From positions 1 through 40,893 of IMG/VR virus record IMGVR_UViG_3300032401_000027: 40,893 bases of DNA. One strand, 5' to 3'. The notes under the pieces were generated by a model. That model did no database searches. It saw only the letters and a list, made by a program, of their open reading frames with translations, and was not told where the DNA came from. Shown here piece after piece: positions 40,360 to 40,893 of this stretch. Every line of letters starts with the position of its first letter. Position 1 is the stretch's first letter. The DNA comes from a virus. Position numbers and translations under genes: made by a program.

Positions 40360-40893
40360 CTATATATGCTCCCACCTACCACGCCAGCCAACAACATCGT
40401 TATTACTAACTCCCTCTCCTGTAGATTTTACAGTAATTGTGGCAGTCTCGGTTAATGTTAAATTTGCTTCTATAGCGGCTTCTGTAACCACTGCGACAGT
40501 TCCAATTGTTGTGTATGTCTTCAATGTACCTGAAGCTCTTTGAGTGCTTACACCAGTGCGTATAATACCAAATTCAGCTTTCCAGACTCCAAGCACACTA
40601 AGAGGCAATACTAACGTTGCAAGAAGGGTCGCACCAGCTCGTATTCTTACTGTTTTTACATTGGCGTTATTAGCAGTGTACCCCCCAAAAGAATAACTGA
40701 TTCCTCTCCCTGTGACATTAAACTGGTTAGCAACATGAGTGACAGACGTTAAGTCGTCCTCCCCAGCTCCAACAGTACCGTAAGAAGTATAATCACTTCC
40801 TAAGTAGCCTGTTAAAGCAGCTACAGAAGCCCCTGCTGTAAAGAAACATGTTGTTCCAAGTAAAGCATAAGGGGAGTTTGCAGATATAGCCGT
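40360..40893 (-). CDS. Tail-fibre/virion protein, C-terminal beta domain (5' end outside window)
   Basis: The frame is open to the right edge; the TTG at 40608 is internal. The C-terminal domain (ANNANVKTVRIRAGATLLATL ... VWKAEFGIIRTGVSTQRASG ... NLTLTETATITVKSTGEGVSNNDVVGWRGRWEHI) is the small beta sandwich often found at the end of phage tail or receptor-binding proteins. The rest of the protein and its promoter lie beyond 40893. It is the first gene of the leftward set visible here. Confidence 0.7.
   Translation of the reverse strand, partial: TAISANSPYALLGTTCFFTAGASVAALTGYLGSDYTSYGTVGAGEDDLTSVTHVANQFNVTGRGISYSFGGYTANNANVKTVRIRAGATLLATLVLPLSVLGVWKAEFGIIRTGVSTQRASGTLKTYTTIGTVAVVTEAAIEANLTLTETATITVKSTGEGVSNNDVVGWRGRWEHI

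Noticed and set aside
40360-40608. Separate 82-residue gene starting at TTG 40608
   Set aside because: The frame stays open to the right edge and the sequence upstream continues the same beta domain, so this is the end of a longer gene.
1-40893. Complete circular or end-joined genome
   Set aside because: Joining base 40893 to base 1 gives early stops and no start for either partial gene, so sequence is missing between the ends.
1-40893. CRISPR array, integrase or lysogeny module
   Set aside because: No spaced direct repeats of CRISPR type, no recombinase signature and no repressor-like helix-turn-helix were seen.

Overview
This window is most of the genome of a lytic, AT-rich, podovirus-type tailed phage. 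The evidence is a T7-like virion gene order (large terminase, portal, scaffold, HK97-fold capsid, tail tubular proteins A and B, then internal/ejection proteins), a T7-type replication set (primase-helicase, family A DNA polymerase with proofreading domain, gp2.5-like SSB) and a nucleotide-scavenging set (class I ribonucleotide reductase NrdA/NrdB, ThyX). No phage RNA polymerase, integrase or repressor is seen. Several textbook sigma70-type promoters (TTGACA-17-TATAAT) are present, so transcription probably relies on host RNA polymerase throughout. Base composition, gene set and the lack of an RNA polymerase recall marine podoviruses such as the SIO1/VpV262 or HTVC010P types. That placement is inferred from memory of gene content, not from a search. 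The two window ends do not join into sensible genes, so some sequence is missing.

Layout: about 1-20.5 kb is read rightward and about 20.4-40.9 kb leftward, so the two halves converge and overlap by 35 bp at 20447-20481. From 1 to 3.2 kb lie small accessory genes: a low-complexity Ser/Ala/Tyr/Val/Asp protein, small membrane proteins, a DIP1984-like protein and a structured RNA-like hairpin. The stretch 3190-3885 has no gene. It carries a promoter, one arm of a long inverted repeat, AT-rich 7-bp iterons and hairpins. From 3.9 to 8.3 kb is an accessory cassette with two unknown genes, an amidoligase-like protein, a class II glutamine amidotransferase, a 40-residue acidic protein, and a coiled-coil protein with its own promoter and terminator. 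This cassette is bounded by 34-bp near-perfect inverted repeats (3260-3293 and 8380-8413).

From 8.5 to 20.5 kb is DNA metabolism: nrdA, nrdB, primase-helicase, polymerase, two tRNA-like structured RNAs, SSB, a PD-(D/E)XK exonuclease, a resolvase-like nuclease, a metallophosphoesterase, thyX and a MazG-like protein. The leftward half begins beyond the right edge with a tail-fibre-like protein. It continues with a lysis-like group (coiled-coil/TM protein, M15 peptidase, DUF1353 protein), the terminase subunits, then head, tail and internal virion proteins, ending with two very large ejection-type proteins.

The most interesting parts are the inverted-repeat-bounded amidoligase/amidotransferase cassette, a tRNA(Tyr)-like RNA whose D and T loops both lack the conserved bases, and a gene-free control region with phased iterons and a strong promoter reading back towards it.
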